Shown here in pieces: positions 1 to 6,120 of a stretch of DNA of 8,553 bases. Made by a program: the position numbers and the translations under genes. This DNA comes from RGIG995 sp045635765 (GTDB taxonomy: Bacteria > Bacillota > Clostridia > Oscillospirales > UBA644): assembly GCA_045635765.1 (NCBI GenBank), contig JAZTWH010000047.1, forward strand, positions 1-8,553, in the 5' to 3' direction. The notes under the pieces are model-generated. The model did not search any database, was not told the origin of the DNA, and saw only the letters and a program-made list of their open reading frames with translations. Every line of letters begins with the position of its first letter. Position 1 is the first letter of the stretch.

Positions 1-369
1 CTGAACCAATATATTCAAGGCTATTTTGCTTCTCTGGAGGATCCCGTCCACATGATTTTTCGGGTTTCCGAAGGATTTTTATCCGGTGCGGAACGACATT
101 TCCCCTCCGATTCCGTGATTGAATCCGCAACGGACGGATCCTACCTTTTGACCTGCGACGTCCCTGCCAACGAAGGGTTGTTCGGCTGGCTTCTCCTTCA
201 CAGCGAGGAGATCCGCTTGCTTTATCCCGAGTCTGTGGTTTCCCGTTTGCGGGAGATTGCCCGGGGCTGTGCCGACGCTTACGGGCTCGTCCACGGGACC
301 GAAAGCGGAATAAATTATGAAGAAAACGGGAACACTGTTGACAAATCGAAAAAGATAGGTTATAATTAA
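1..369 (+). CDS. WYL-domain transcriptional regulator, C-terminal part (5' end outside window)
   Basis: Frame 1 is open from the first base of the window to the TAA at 367-369, giving 122 residues, so this is the 3' part of a gene that starts upstream. The visible protein resembles the C-terminal extension (WCX) of WYL-domain regulators: a short basic/hydrophobic strand (VHMIFRVSEGF), a segment ending in DGSYLLTCDVPANEGLFGWLL, then a strand ending in the characteristic (R)LLYPES followed by a helix with LREIA and a final AYG. In this family an N-terminal winged helix binds DNA and the WYL/WCX part senses a ligand, often nucleic acid or a nucleotide; that half is not visible here. The last residues (about 100-122) are polar and look like an unstructured tail; their codons double as the promoter of the next gene. 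No terminator lies between this gene and the next. Family assignment is from pattern recognition of the C-terminus only, so it is probable rather than certain. Confidence 0.7.
   Translation: MNQYIQGYFASLEDPVHMIFRVSEGFLSGAERHFPSDSVIESATDGSYLLTCDVPANEGLFGWLLLHSEEIRLLYPESVVSRLREIARGCADAYGLVHGTESGINYEENGNTVDKSKKIGYN
338..366 (+). promoter_or_regulatory. Consensus sigma-A promoter for the 77-residue Cys-rich protein gene
   Basis: TTGACA at 338-343 and TATAAT at 361-366 are both exact consensus hexamers with the optimal 17-bp spacer. Transcription should begin near 373, giving a leader of about 42 nt before the ATG at 416. The promoter lies entirely within the coding sequence of the upstream regulator; TATAAT encodes its last two residues (Tyr-Asn) and is followed directly by its TAA stop. 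Confidence 0.85.
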
Positions 370-415
370 AGAAGAACGGCAAACAATTATTTCATTTCGA
401 AAGGCGTGTTGTTTT

Positions 416-649
416 ATGAGTAAGAAAACCGGAACCATTCTCGGTGTAATCCTCGGAATCATTGCATTTGTAGGTGTTGTGGCTCTTTTGTGCTACATCT
501 TCCGTGATAAACTCCGTATGCTGATTGGCTGCGAGGATGGCTGCGACTGTGATTGCGATTGCTGCGACGAGGAAGAATGTGGCTATTTCGAAGTAGTAGA
601 TTCCTGCGATTGCTGCGGCGATGATTCGTCCGCTTCTGACGCTGAATAA
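416..649 (+). CDS. Small membrane-anchored Cys/Asp-rich protein (unknown function)
   Basis: The 77-residue product has a short basic start (MSKKTG), one hydrophobic segment at about residues 7-29 that can be a membrane anchor, a basic patch (RDKLR, 30-34) that would stay in the cytoplasm by the positive-inside rule if the N-terminus is outside, and a tail with ten cysteines between residues 39 and 67 in CxCxCxCC and CxCC patterns mixed with many Asp/Glu. An eleventh Cys (26) is in the membrane segment. The CDCC motif occurs twice, at residues 47-50 and 64-67. The start is supported by a GAAAGG site at 399-404, a perfect promoter at 338-366 and a strong terminator at 674-715, so it is an independently expressed gene despite its size. 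I do not recognise the family. The Cys/Asp tail suggests metal binding or a disulfide/redox role, but that is inference. Topology is uncertain. Confidence 0.8.
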   Translation: MSKKTGTILGVILGIIAFVGVVALLCYIFRDKLRMLIGCEDGCDCDCDCCDEEECGYFEVVDSCDCCGDDSSASDAE

Positions 650-673
650 TTGATTCATATCCAAACGATCCTG

Positions 674-715
674 CATCGGAGACCCTCCAAGGAAGAGGTC
701 TCCGATGTTCTTTTT
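674..715 (+). terminator. Rho-independent terminator after the Cys-rich protein gene
   Basis: Arms CATCGGAGACC (674-684) and GGTCTCCGATG (697-707) form a perfect 11-bp stem around a 12-nt loop, followed by TTCTTTTT (708-715). It lies 25 bp after the stop codon at 647-649. Confidence 0.9.
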
Positions 716-740
716 CCGAAATCCTGCCACATTTTTATCC

Positions 741-768
741 TTGTTTTTCGGAAATTTTATAGTATAAT
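741..768 (+). promoter_or_regulatory. Probable sigma-A promoter starting the 770-1108 region
   Basis: TTGTTT (741-746) and an exact TATAAT (763-768) are separated by 16 bp. It sits just after the terminator at 674-715, where a new transcription unit would be expected to begin. The predicted start is near 775. No open reading frame with a ribosome site follows closely, so the product would be an RNA or a long leader for the two-component operon. Confidence 0.55.
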
Positions 769-774
769 GATCTT

Positions 775-1000
775 GTCGCAAGGGAAGACCTGAGAAAGAG
801 TCTTTCTTGTTTGATTTCCTTTTCTTTATACAACAGTTTTTCCATGCCTTGGGGAGAGAGTTCTTTTACTGCTTTAGAACTCTCTCCCCCCTCCCTTTCT
901 GAAGTCTTGTTCTCCCGAGCATCCCGGAAAGGAATTTTTCGCCGTGATCCCCTTGGCCGAGAGTTTACGGTTTCACCGTGGATTTCGGTCCGTTCTCCTA
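775..1000 (+). ncRNA. Possible structured RNA or long leader (unidentified; 6S-like shape)
   Basis: The 393 bases between the terminator tail and the response regulator hold no convincing protein gene. They do hold three nested pairs of complementary arms: 781-790 with 987-999 (10 pairs, two small bulges), 816-824 with 926-934 (9 pairs including one G-U), and 851-864 with 876-889 (14 perfect pairs, 11-nt loop). Together they would give one long rod with a large internal loop, beginning at the transcription start predicted from the promoter at 741-768. A rod with a central open bubble is the general shape of 6S RNA, but I recognise no conserved 6S sequence. There is no T-tract terminator at the 3' end, so it may be a processed RNA or simply the leader of the operon at 1109. 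T-box, common riboswitch, SRP and tRNA signatures were looked for and not seen. Confidence 0.3.
851..889 (+). repeat. Perfect 14-bp inverted repeat in the non-coding region
   Basis: GGGGAGAGAGTTCT (851-864) is exactly complementary to AGAACTCTCTCCCC (876-889) around an 11-base spacer. It is too regular to be accidental, but the right side is followed by CCTCCC rather than a run of T, so it is not a normal terminator on either strand. Confidence 0.85.
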
Positions 1001-1052
1001 TAAATACAAAAAAAAGACACAAAATCTTAATAAGTTGTATGATAAATTGTCT

Positions 1053-1058
1053 TATAAT
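1053..1058 (+). promoter_or_regulatory. Candidate -10 element for the two-component operon
   Basis: An exact TATAAT lies 50 bp before the response regulator start. No good TTGACA is found at 16-18 bp upstream, which would fit a promoter needing an activator, possibly the response regulator itself. The sequence around it contains short repeats (see findings). Confidence 0.4.
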
Positions 1059-1108
1059 AAGGGTACTACATCAAAATGCCGTTCTTTGGACGGAAAGGGA
1101 GGTCTTAT

Positions 1109-1813
1109 ATGCCGAAGCTGATCTTTGTCATTGACGACGAAAAAAATATCCGGGAGATCATTCGTTCTTATCTGGAGAAGGAGTCTTTTTCCGTCATGGA
1201 ATTTGATTCTGCCGAACCTGCCCTGGAAGCCTTTTCCCGGTATAAGCCCGATATGCTCATCGTCGATATTATGATGCCCGGAATGTCTGGATTTGAGCTG
1301 TGCAATGAAATCCGAAAGATCGACAATACCCCGATCATTATCGTCTCTGCCCGGGATGAGGAGCTGGACCGCATCCTCGGCATTGAGATGGGGGCCGATC
1401 ACTATATGATGAAGCCCTTTTCGCCCCGGGAATTGGTTGCCCGGGTCAAGGCCGTGTTCCGCCGGGTGGACGGCATGAACGAGGAAAAGACTGCCGCCGA
1501 ACCCCGTTGCCGGGACCTGAAGATCTATCCTTCCCAGCGGCGGGTGGTCAAGGTTACCGAGGCAGGGGAGACCGATCTTTCCTTTACCGCAATGGAGTAT
1601 GATTTCTTGCTATATATGATCACAAATAAAAATCGCGTGTTTACCCGCAATCAATTGCTGACCAGTATTTGGGATTATCAGTACATCGGCGATACCCGTG
1701 CCGTGGACGATTTGGTCAAGCGTATTCGGAAAAAACTCGACGCCGCCCAGACTGCCTTCCAGATCGATACCGTATGGGGATACGGGTATAAAGTAACCGA
1801 CTCCGCGGAGTAA
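1109..1813 (+). CDS. OmpR/PhoB-family response regulator
   Basis: The 234-residue protein has a receiver domain (about 1-115) and a winged-helix DNA-binding domain (about 135-232). The receiver has the acidic pair D9/D10, the phospho-acceptor D53 (LIVDIMMPGMSG), S80 in IIIVSARD, and K102 in MMKPFSPREL. The DNA-binding part shows the OmpR pattern LSFTAMEYDFLLYMI, then VFTRNQLL, then DTRAVDDLVKRIRKKL and the wing VWGYGYKV. It should be phosphorylated by the kinase encoded next and bind tandem DNA sites. I start it at the ATG at 1109 because AAAGGGAGG (1094-1102) is 6 nt upstream; an in-frame ATG at 1076 would add 11 residues but lies before that site and has no good one of its own. The kinase gene follows after 2 nt. 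The stimulus and regulon cannot be read from the sequence. Confidence 0.95.
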   Translation: MPKLIFVIDDEKNIREIIRSYLEKESFSVMEFDSAEPALEAFSRYKPDMLIVDIMMPGMSGFELCNEIRKIDNTPIIIVSARDEELDRILGIEMGADHYMMKPFSPRELVARVKAVFRRVDGMNEEKTAAEPRCRDLKIYPSQRRVVKVTEAGETDLSFTAMEYDFLLYMITNKNRVFTRNQLLTSIWDYQYIGDTRAVDDLVKRIRKKLDAAQTAFQIDTVWGYGYKVTDSAE

Positions 1814-1815
1814 CT

Positions 1816-3231
1816 ATGGGAAAACAGGATATTCGCAACAGCCTCCATTTTAAGCTGATTCTTTCTTATATCACCCTGATTTCCATTATCGGGATTATTT
1901 CCGTCGGGTTCGTTCATATCTTTGCGAACAGTTATATTATCCTACAGGCCCGTCAGACCTTGTCTGAGGATGGCACGGCCTTTGCCGAGGATGCTTCCCG
2001 GATTCCCGACTGGACCGCAAATACGAAGATCACCGACCTTCAGGAAATTTTCCGACGGAATATCGACTCGTCCACGTCCCTGGTCCTCGCCGATTCCGGG
2101 TTTAATTACATCGAAAATACGGGGATGAACGTGGACCATTTAAGCACCTCCCCCGAACGGTTTGTGGAATATTTATCCCGCTATCGGGATTCTCTGGGGT
2201 CCCGGGTCATTCGCTACGGAGATACCACTTACGCAGTATCTATTCAGCAGGTCTATAACGCCACGACCCAACGGGTTCTGGGTTACGTTATTTTATTTAC
2301 GGCCCCCACCTCCTACGGAATTCAGAATTCACTTCTGACCCTGTACCTGATCTCTCTGGTGATCGCGTCGATCCTGGCCATTGCCGTTTCCCTGTTGTTC
2401 AGTACCGGCCTGACAAAAAATTTGCGACGCCTGAAGGTCCGGGCCGATCTTGTGGCCAACCGCCAGTTCGATGCGGAGGTTCCCGCCATTGAGGCCCTCG
2501 ACGAGGTCGGGGATCTTGCCCGGTCCATTGACCGTATGGCCCATTCTCTCAGCGAGTATGATGCCCGGCAGAAAAAATTTCTGCAAAATGCATCCCATGA
2601 ATTGCGTACCCCCCTCATGTCCATTCGCGGCTATGTGGAGGGAATGAAGGACGGTGTCTTTACCGATACGGAAGAGGTCAGCGACCAAGTCCTTGAACAG
2701 GTGGCCCGTCTGGAAAAATTGACCGGGGAACTCATCTATCTTTCCAAGATCGAGACCGCCGACGAGATCATCGTCAAATCCCCGGTGGCTGTATCCGACC
2801 TTTTGGAAGAAGCCTTTTCCCGCGTTTCCGGCTTTCCCGGCTTGGACGGCGTAAAGTTGGTTCGAGGAAAGACGGCCGACGTGACCGTCAACGTAGATGG
2901 CGAAACCATGGTTACCGCTATTACCAACCTGCTTTCCAATGCATTTCGCTTTGCAAAATCCGAAATTGAGGTTTCGGTATTCCTTCGGGACAATAACGCC
3001 GTCATTTCGATCCGAGACGACGGCCCCGGCATTGCTCCCGATGAAATTGATCACATCTTCGACCGCTTTTTCAAGGGTCGCCAAGGAAAATACGGCCTGG
3101 GCCTATCCATTGTCAACGCCGTTGTTGTGGCCCACGACGGCGTGGCCAGAGCGTACAACCGATCCGGAAAAAACGGAAAGACCGGCGCCGTCTTTGAGAT
3201 CATTCTTCCCCAGTACAAAAAGGGGAAATAA
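1816..3231 (+). CDS. Membrane sensor histidine kinase, partner of the upstream response regulator
   Basis: This 471-residue protein has a first membrane segment at about 13-35, an extracytoplasmic region of about 130 residues (40-167), a second membrane segment at about 172-196, a HAMP linker (about 197-250), and a HisKA/HATPase_c core. The phosphorylated His is H261 in NASHELRTP. The ATP-binding part shows the N box (NLLSNAFRFA, N375), G1 (DDGPGI, 401-406), F box (IFDRFF) and G2 (GLGLSIV, 427-433). The lid between F and G2 is short (KGRQGKY), as in some Firmicutes kinases. The extracellular sensor region shows no motif I can name. The start ATG is 2 nt after the regulator stop, with GGAG at 1807-1810 inside the regulator's last codons, so the pair is translationally linked. 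A terminator ends the operon. Confidence 0.95.
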   Translation: MGKQDIRNSLHFKLILSYITLISIIGIISVGFVHIFANSYIILQARQTLSEDGTAFAEDASRIPDWTANTKITDLQEIFRRNIDSSTSLVLADSGFNYIENTGMNVDHLSTSPERFVEYLSRYRDSLGSRVIRYGDTTYAVSIQQVYNATTQRVLGYVILFTAPTSYGIQNSLLTLYLISLVIASILAIAVSLLFSTGLTKNLRRLKVRADLVANRQFDAEVPAIEALDEVGDLARSIDRMAHSLSEYDARQKKFLQNASHELRTPLMSIRGYVEGMKDGVFTDTEEVSDQVLEQVARLEKLTGELIYLSKIETADEIIVKSPVAVSDLLEEAFSRVSGFPGLDGVKLVRGKTADVTVNVDGETMVTAITNLLSNAFRFAKSEIEVSVFLRDNNAVISIRDDGPGIAPDEIDHIFDRFFKGRQGKYGLGLSIVNAVVVAHDGVARAYNRSGKNGKTGAVFEIILPQYKKGK

Positions 3232-3234
3232 AGG

Positions 3235-3269
3235 AAAAGATTCCCGCAGTTTACCGGGAATCTTTTGTT
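3235..3269 (+). terminator. Terminator after the two-component operon, possibly bidirectional
   Basis: AAAAGATTCCCG (3235-3246) pairs perfectly with CGGGAATCTTTT (3255-3266) around an 8-nt loop. It starts 4 nt after the kinase stop. Because the stem ends in A/T runs, it could also stop the convergent exporter transcript from the minus strand, although the T run on that side is interrupted (TTTTCCTTTATTT). The 110 bases between here and the exporter stop show nothing else I can identify. Confidence 0.85.
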
Positions 3270-3379
3270 ATCATCTGTCCGAAAAATTCTCTTTGCCTGA
3301 CCATCGACACTGCAGCGGGGCGTCTTTAATATCTACACCTTGGAAAAACTTTTTAGCATTGACATCTTGCGAATTTTCT

Positions 3380-4774
3380 TTACCACCTGTTACTCGGAAA
3401 ATCCTCTTTGATCTGCTCCGGGGAAGCGGTTGCTAATGCCTTTAGTTTTCGGTTCACGCCAACCATTATGGCAAGGGTCAGAACGGTTGTGAGCAGGTCC
3501 GAGCAGGGCTGCGATATGACCAGCCCCGTAATCTGGAAAAGCCTGGACAAAATTAAATATGCCGGAATGAGAAACAATCCTTGCCGTCCCATGGCAATCA
3601 GTGCGGCTCGGAATCCGTACCCGATGGATTGACACAAAAACTGCGACAGCATCAAAAAGGCCTGGAGGGGCAGGGTGAAGCATTGTGCCCGAAGGGCCTG
3701 AATTCCAATGGAAATTACCTCCGGATCGTCTGCCCGGAACCAGGACATGACCTGTGGAGCAATTATATAGGAGACGATGCCTAACCCCGTAATCAACACC
3801 ACGCCCACCTTCAGACTGAAACGGTAGGCACCCAGGACGCGGTCGTGGCGTTTTGCTCCATAGTTAAATCCGCACACCGGTTGGAATCCCTGGCCGTAAC
3901 CGATGAGTGCCGAATAAATGAAGTGCATAAATCGGTTTACGATGGAGAGGGCAGACAATGCCGCTGCTCCGAAAGGGCCTGCCGCAAAATTCAGAGCAAC
4001 TCCCGATAAGCTTGCAAGTCCCTGTCTGCAGAGGGACGGAAATCCGCCGTGTAGAATCTCTTTATAAATTTGCCAGGAGGGTTTAAAGGATCGGAAGCGG
4101 ACGGAAATAATATTTTTTACGCCCTTGTTCAAGGCCAGTAAAATACAGAAGGAGATAAATTGACTCAAGACCGTTGCGATGGCCGCCCCCTTGATTCCCC
4201 AGCCAAAAACAAAGATAAACAGGGGATCCAAGGCAATATTTAGAATTCCCCCGGACATAACGCCGATCATGGACAGAGTCGCACTTCCCTGGGCCCGCAT
4301 TTGATTATTTAAGACGTATAGCCCCATCATGAAGGGTGCTCCCATAAAAATATAGGTCGCGTAATCCACCGCAAGCCCGTGAACCTCGGGAATTGCTCCC
4401 AAGGCATGAACGATTCCTTCCCGGAAGAGCAACCCCGTTGCCGCAAATAATGTTCCCACGGCAAGGGCCGTAAAGAACGCCGTGGAAACGGTCCGGTCAG
4501 CTTCTTCATGATTTTTTTGGCCCAAAAGGCGGGACACATAGGTGGAGGACCCGATCCCGATGGTAAATCCCAAGGCCTGAATCAGCGACATTAGCGAAAA
4601 AATTACTCCCACCGCAGCCGAAGCTTCCGTGGAAATTTTACTGACGAAATAGGTATCTGCCAGATTGTAGACCGAAGTAACCAGCATGCTGATAATGGTA
4701 GGAATGGCCATTTGGGGAATCAGTGTGTGCAGGTTCGATTCGGTCATCATCCGATAACGTTCATCCTGGGTCAT
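3380..4774 (-). CDS. MATE-family (Na+ or H+ coupled) multidrug/toxin exporter
   Basis: The 464-residue product is very hydrophobic, with about 12 membrane segments in two similar halves, as expected for the family's usual 440-480 residues. The N-terminal part has typical MATE features: a conserved Pro in LIPQMAIPTIISMLV, then SVYNLADTYFVSKI and the following GIGSSTYVSRLLGQKN loop. The second half repeats this logic (GFPSLCRQGLASL, IGYGQGFQPVCGFNYGAKRHDRV). The closest named group I would suggest is the MepA-like branch found in Firmicutes; the substrate cannot be deduced. The ATG at 4774 has GGAG (complement of 4781-4784) 6 nt upstream, which fixes the start ahead of the two Met codons at residues 9-10. 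It is convergent with the two-component operon and divergent from nagA. No clear promoter with two good hexamers is visible for it. Confidence 0.92.
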   Translation of the reverse strand: MTQDERYRMMTESNLHTLIPQMAIPTIISMLVTSVYNLADTYFVSKISTEASAAVGVIFSLMSLIQALGFTIGIGSSTYVSRLLGQKNHEEADRTVSTAFFTALAVGTLFAATGLLFREGIVHALGAIPEVHGLAVDYATYIFMGAPFMMGLYVLNNQMRAQGSATLSMIGVMSGGILNIALDPLFIFVFGWGIKGAAIATVLSQFISFCILLALNKGVKNIISVRFRSFKPSWQIYKEILHGGFPSLCRQGLASLSGVALNFAAGPFGAAALSALSIVNRFMHFIYSALIGYGQGFQPVCGFNYGAKRHDRVLGAYRFSLKVGVVLITGLGIVSYIIAPQVMSWFRADDPEVISIGIQALRAQCFTLPLQAFLMLSQFLCQSIGYGFRAALIAMGRQGLFLIPAYLILSRLFQITGLVISQPCSDLLTTVLTLAIMVGVNRKLKALATASPEQIKEDFPSNRW

Positions 4775-4785
4775 GGCTTGCTCCG

Positions 4786-4824
4786 TTTCTCTATGGTTTC
4801 TCTAATATTTCTACGATTTCTCTT
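4786..4824. repeat. Four direct repeats of TTTCT(CT)A between exporter and nagA
   Basis: TTTCTCTA at 4786-4793, TTTCTCTA at 4797-4804, TTTCTA at 4808-4813 and TTTCTCTT at 4817-4824 are spaced 11, 11 and 9 bp. The last copy runs into the -35 hexamer of the nagA promoter, and the first abuts the ribosome site of the exporter gene (read on the minus strand the unit is TAGAGAAA). The spacing puts all copies on one DNA face, which suggests a binding site for a regulator of either or both genes. Confidence 0.6.
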
Positions 4825-4851
4825 GACATTATTCCCGAATTCGTGTACAAT
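4823..4851 (+). promoter_or_regulatory. Sigma-A promoter of nagA
   Basis: An exact TTGACA (4823-4828) and TACAAT (4846-4851, one mismatch) are separated by 17 bp. Transcription should begin near 4858, only about 20 nt before the nagA ATG, leaving a very short leader. Confidence 0.85.
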
Positions 4852-4878
4852 ATAAAAAAACATGTGTGAGGTCTTAAT

Positions 4879-6015
4879 ATGAAGGGGATTTGCAACGGAA
4901 AAATGATTCTTCCTGACCGCATCGAAGAGCGAGGAGTATTGGTCTTTGACCAAGGGATTCGGGGGATTTTCTCCGAGCAAGATGCAAAAACGGTCTGCGA
5001 TGAGATCTACGATGCCCGGGGAGCCTACGTTTCTCCCGGATTTGTTGACGTGCATATTCATGCTTATCAGGGCAAGGACGTGTCCGACGGGGATGCTGAC
5101 GGGATGCGTATCATGGCGGCGGCTCTTTTAAAGAACGGCGTCACCGCCTATTGCCCTACGACCATGACCGTTTCTCTGCCGCAGATCCGCAAGGCGTTGG
5201 ATACCTGCCGAACCTTAAAGGAAGAAAGCCGCACCTGGAACGGGGCGGAAATTCTCGGCGTTCATGCGGAGGGGCCCTTTATCAATCCCGCAAAGAAGGG
5301 AGCTCAAAACGAGGCCTATATTCTTCCTCCCGATGCTTCCTTCGTTCTGGATAATAAAGACATTCTTTCTTTGATAACCGTTGCCCCTGAAATGCCCGGC
5401 ATGGAGCAATTTATTAAGACCGTTCGCGAAAATTCCCGGGTGGTTCTTTCGGTAGGACATACCTGTGCCGATTATGAGCAGACAAAGCAGGCCGTCCGTT
5501 GGGGAATTACCCATGCTACCCATACCTTCAACGCCATGTCCGGAATTTGGCACCGGGATCCGGGGACCGTCGGTGCCGTGTTGACCTCCCCCGAGGTCTA
5601 CTGCGAATTGATAGTAGACACCTTTCACGTGCATCCTGCGTTGTTTCGGATGCTGTACGATCTGAAGAAAGATCATCTGGTGGTGATCACCGATTGTATT
5701 TCTGCCGCGGGCTTGCCCGACGGGCAGTATCGGTCGGGAGGGTTGGAGGTAACCCTGAAGGGGATGGAATGTCGCTTGCAAGACGGAACCATCGCAGGAA
5801 GCGTTTTGCGGATGAACGACGCTCTTTCCAATCTTGTAAAAAATACCGATCTTCCTCTTTACGAGGCTGTGAACCTGCTCTCCAGAAATCCCGCAAATTC
5901 GATCAACGCCCACGGGAAAGGGACTTTGGAACCGGGAAAGGATGCCGATATTCTTCTTTTGGACGATTCCTTCCGGGTTTTGTCGGCATTTCGGATGGGG
6001 GAAAAGAAATTTTAA
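4879..6015 (+). CDS. nagA: N-acetylglucosamine-6-phosphate deacetylase
   Basis: NagA removes the acetyl group from GlcNAc-6-phosphate to give glucosamine-6-phosphate and acetate, feeding amino sugars from cell-wall turnover or the environment into glycolysis or wall synthesis. The 378-residue length is normal. Amidohydrolase landmarks are present in order: H59-x-H61 in VDVHIHAYQG, E131 in HAEGPFINPAKKGAQNE, H194 in SVGHTCADYEQ, H212/H215 in HATHTFNAM, and the catalytic D272 in TDCISAAG. The C-terminal NPAN and GTLEPGKDADILLLD segments are also typical. After the HxH motif the usual Gly is Ala, and the usual Leu in HLFNAM is Thr; both are mild variations. The ATG at 4879 has TGAGGT (4867-4872) just upstream. 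No nagB (deaminase) or sugar transporter is adjacent, so it appears as a single-gene unit with its own promoter and terminator. Confidence 0.95.
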   Translation: MKGICNGKMILPDRIEERGVLVFDQGIRGIFSEQDAKTVCDEIYDARGAYVSPGFVDVHIHAYQGKDVSDGDADGMRIMAAALLKNGVTAYCPTTMTVSLPQIRKALDTCRTLKEESRTWNGAEILGVHAEGPFINPAKKGAQNEAYILPPDASFVLDNKDILSLITVAPEMPGMEQFIKTVRENSRVVLSVGHTCADYEQTKQAVRWGITHATHTFNAMSGIWHRDPGTVGAVLTSPEVYCELIVDTFHVHPALFRMLYDLKKDHLVVITDCISAAGLPDGQYRSGGLEVTLKGMECRLQDGTIAGSVLRMNDALSNLVKNTDLPLYEAVNLLSRNPANSINAHGKGTLEPGKDADILLLDDSFRVLSAFRMGEKKF

Positions 6016-6030
6016 GGGAACCAATGAACA

Positions 6031-6059
6031 GACACCCGTTGTTCGGGTGTCGTTTTTTT
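6031..6059 (+). terminator. Rho-independent terminator after nagA
   Basis: GACACCCG (6031-6038) pairs with CGGGTGTC (6044-6051) around a 5-nt loop and is followed by G and seven T (6053-6059). It is 15 nt after the nagA stop. The minus-strand side has no T run, so it is not an obvious terminator for the convergent regulator gene. Confidence 0.92.
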
Positions 6060-6120
6060 CGCTTTAGTCAACAATTATTGGTTTTTATGTATTACAGTAT
6101 ATCACAATTCGATGTTTTTG

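Noticed and set aside
851..900. Terminator at the 14-bp inverted repeat
   Set aside because: The stem is strong but is followed by CCTCCC on the plus strand and AAGGCATGG on the minus strand, with no T run.
775..1000. T-box leader, common riboswitch, tRNA or SRP RNA
   Set aside because: No T-box GGTGGTACC-type sequence, no riboswitch core I recognise, no cloverleaf or GNAR-type SRP loop was found.
1076..1108. Upstream ATG at 1076 as start of the response regulator
   Set aside because: It precedes the strong AAAGGGAGG site, and the extra 11 residues are not part of a normal receiver domain, which begins with the PKLIFVIDDE strand.
735..1134. Open frames of about 100 codons on both strands in the region before the response regulator
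   Set aside because: No ribosome sites, no sensible protein composition, and they cross the perfect 14-bp inverted repeat and the operon promoter; a structured RNA or leader is a better reading.
2329..3084. A 251-codon open frame on the minus strand inside the histidine kinase gene
   Set aside because: It covers the HAMP and catalytic core codons of the kinase; the translation is Gly-rich, low in structure and matches no family I know.
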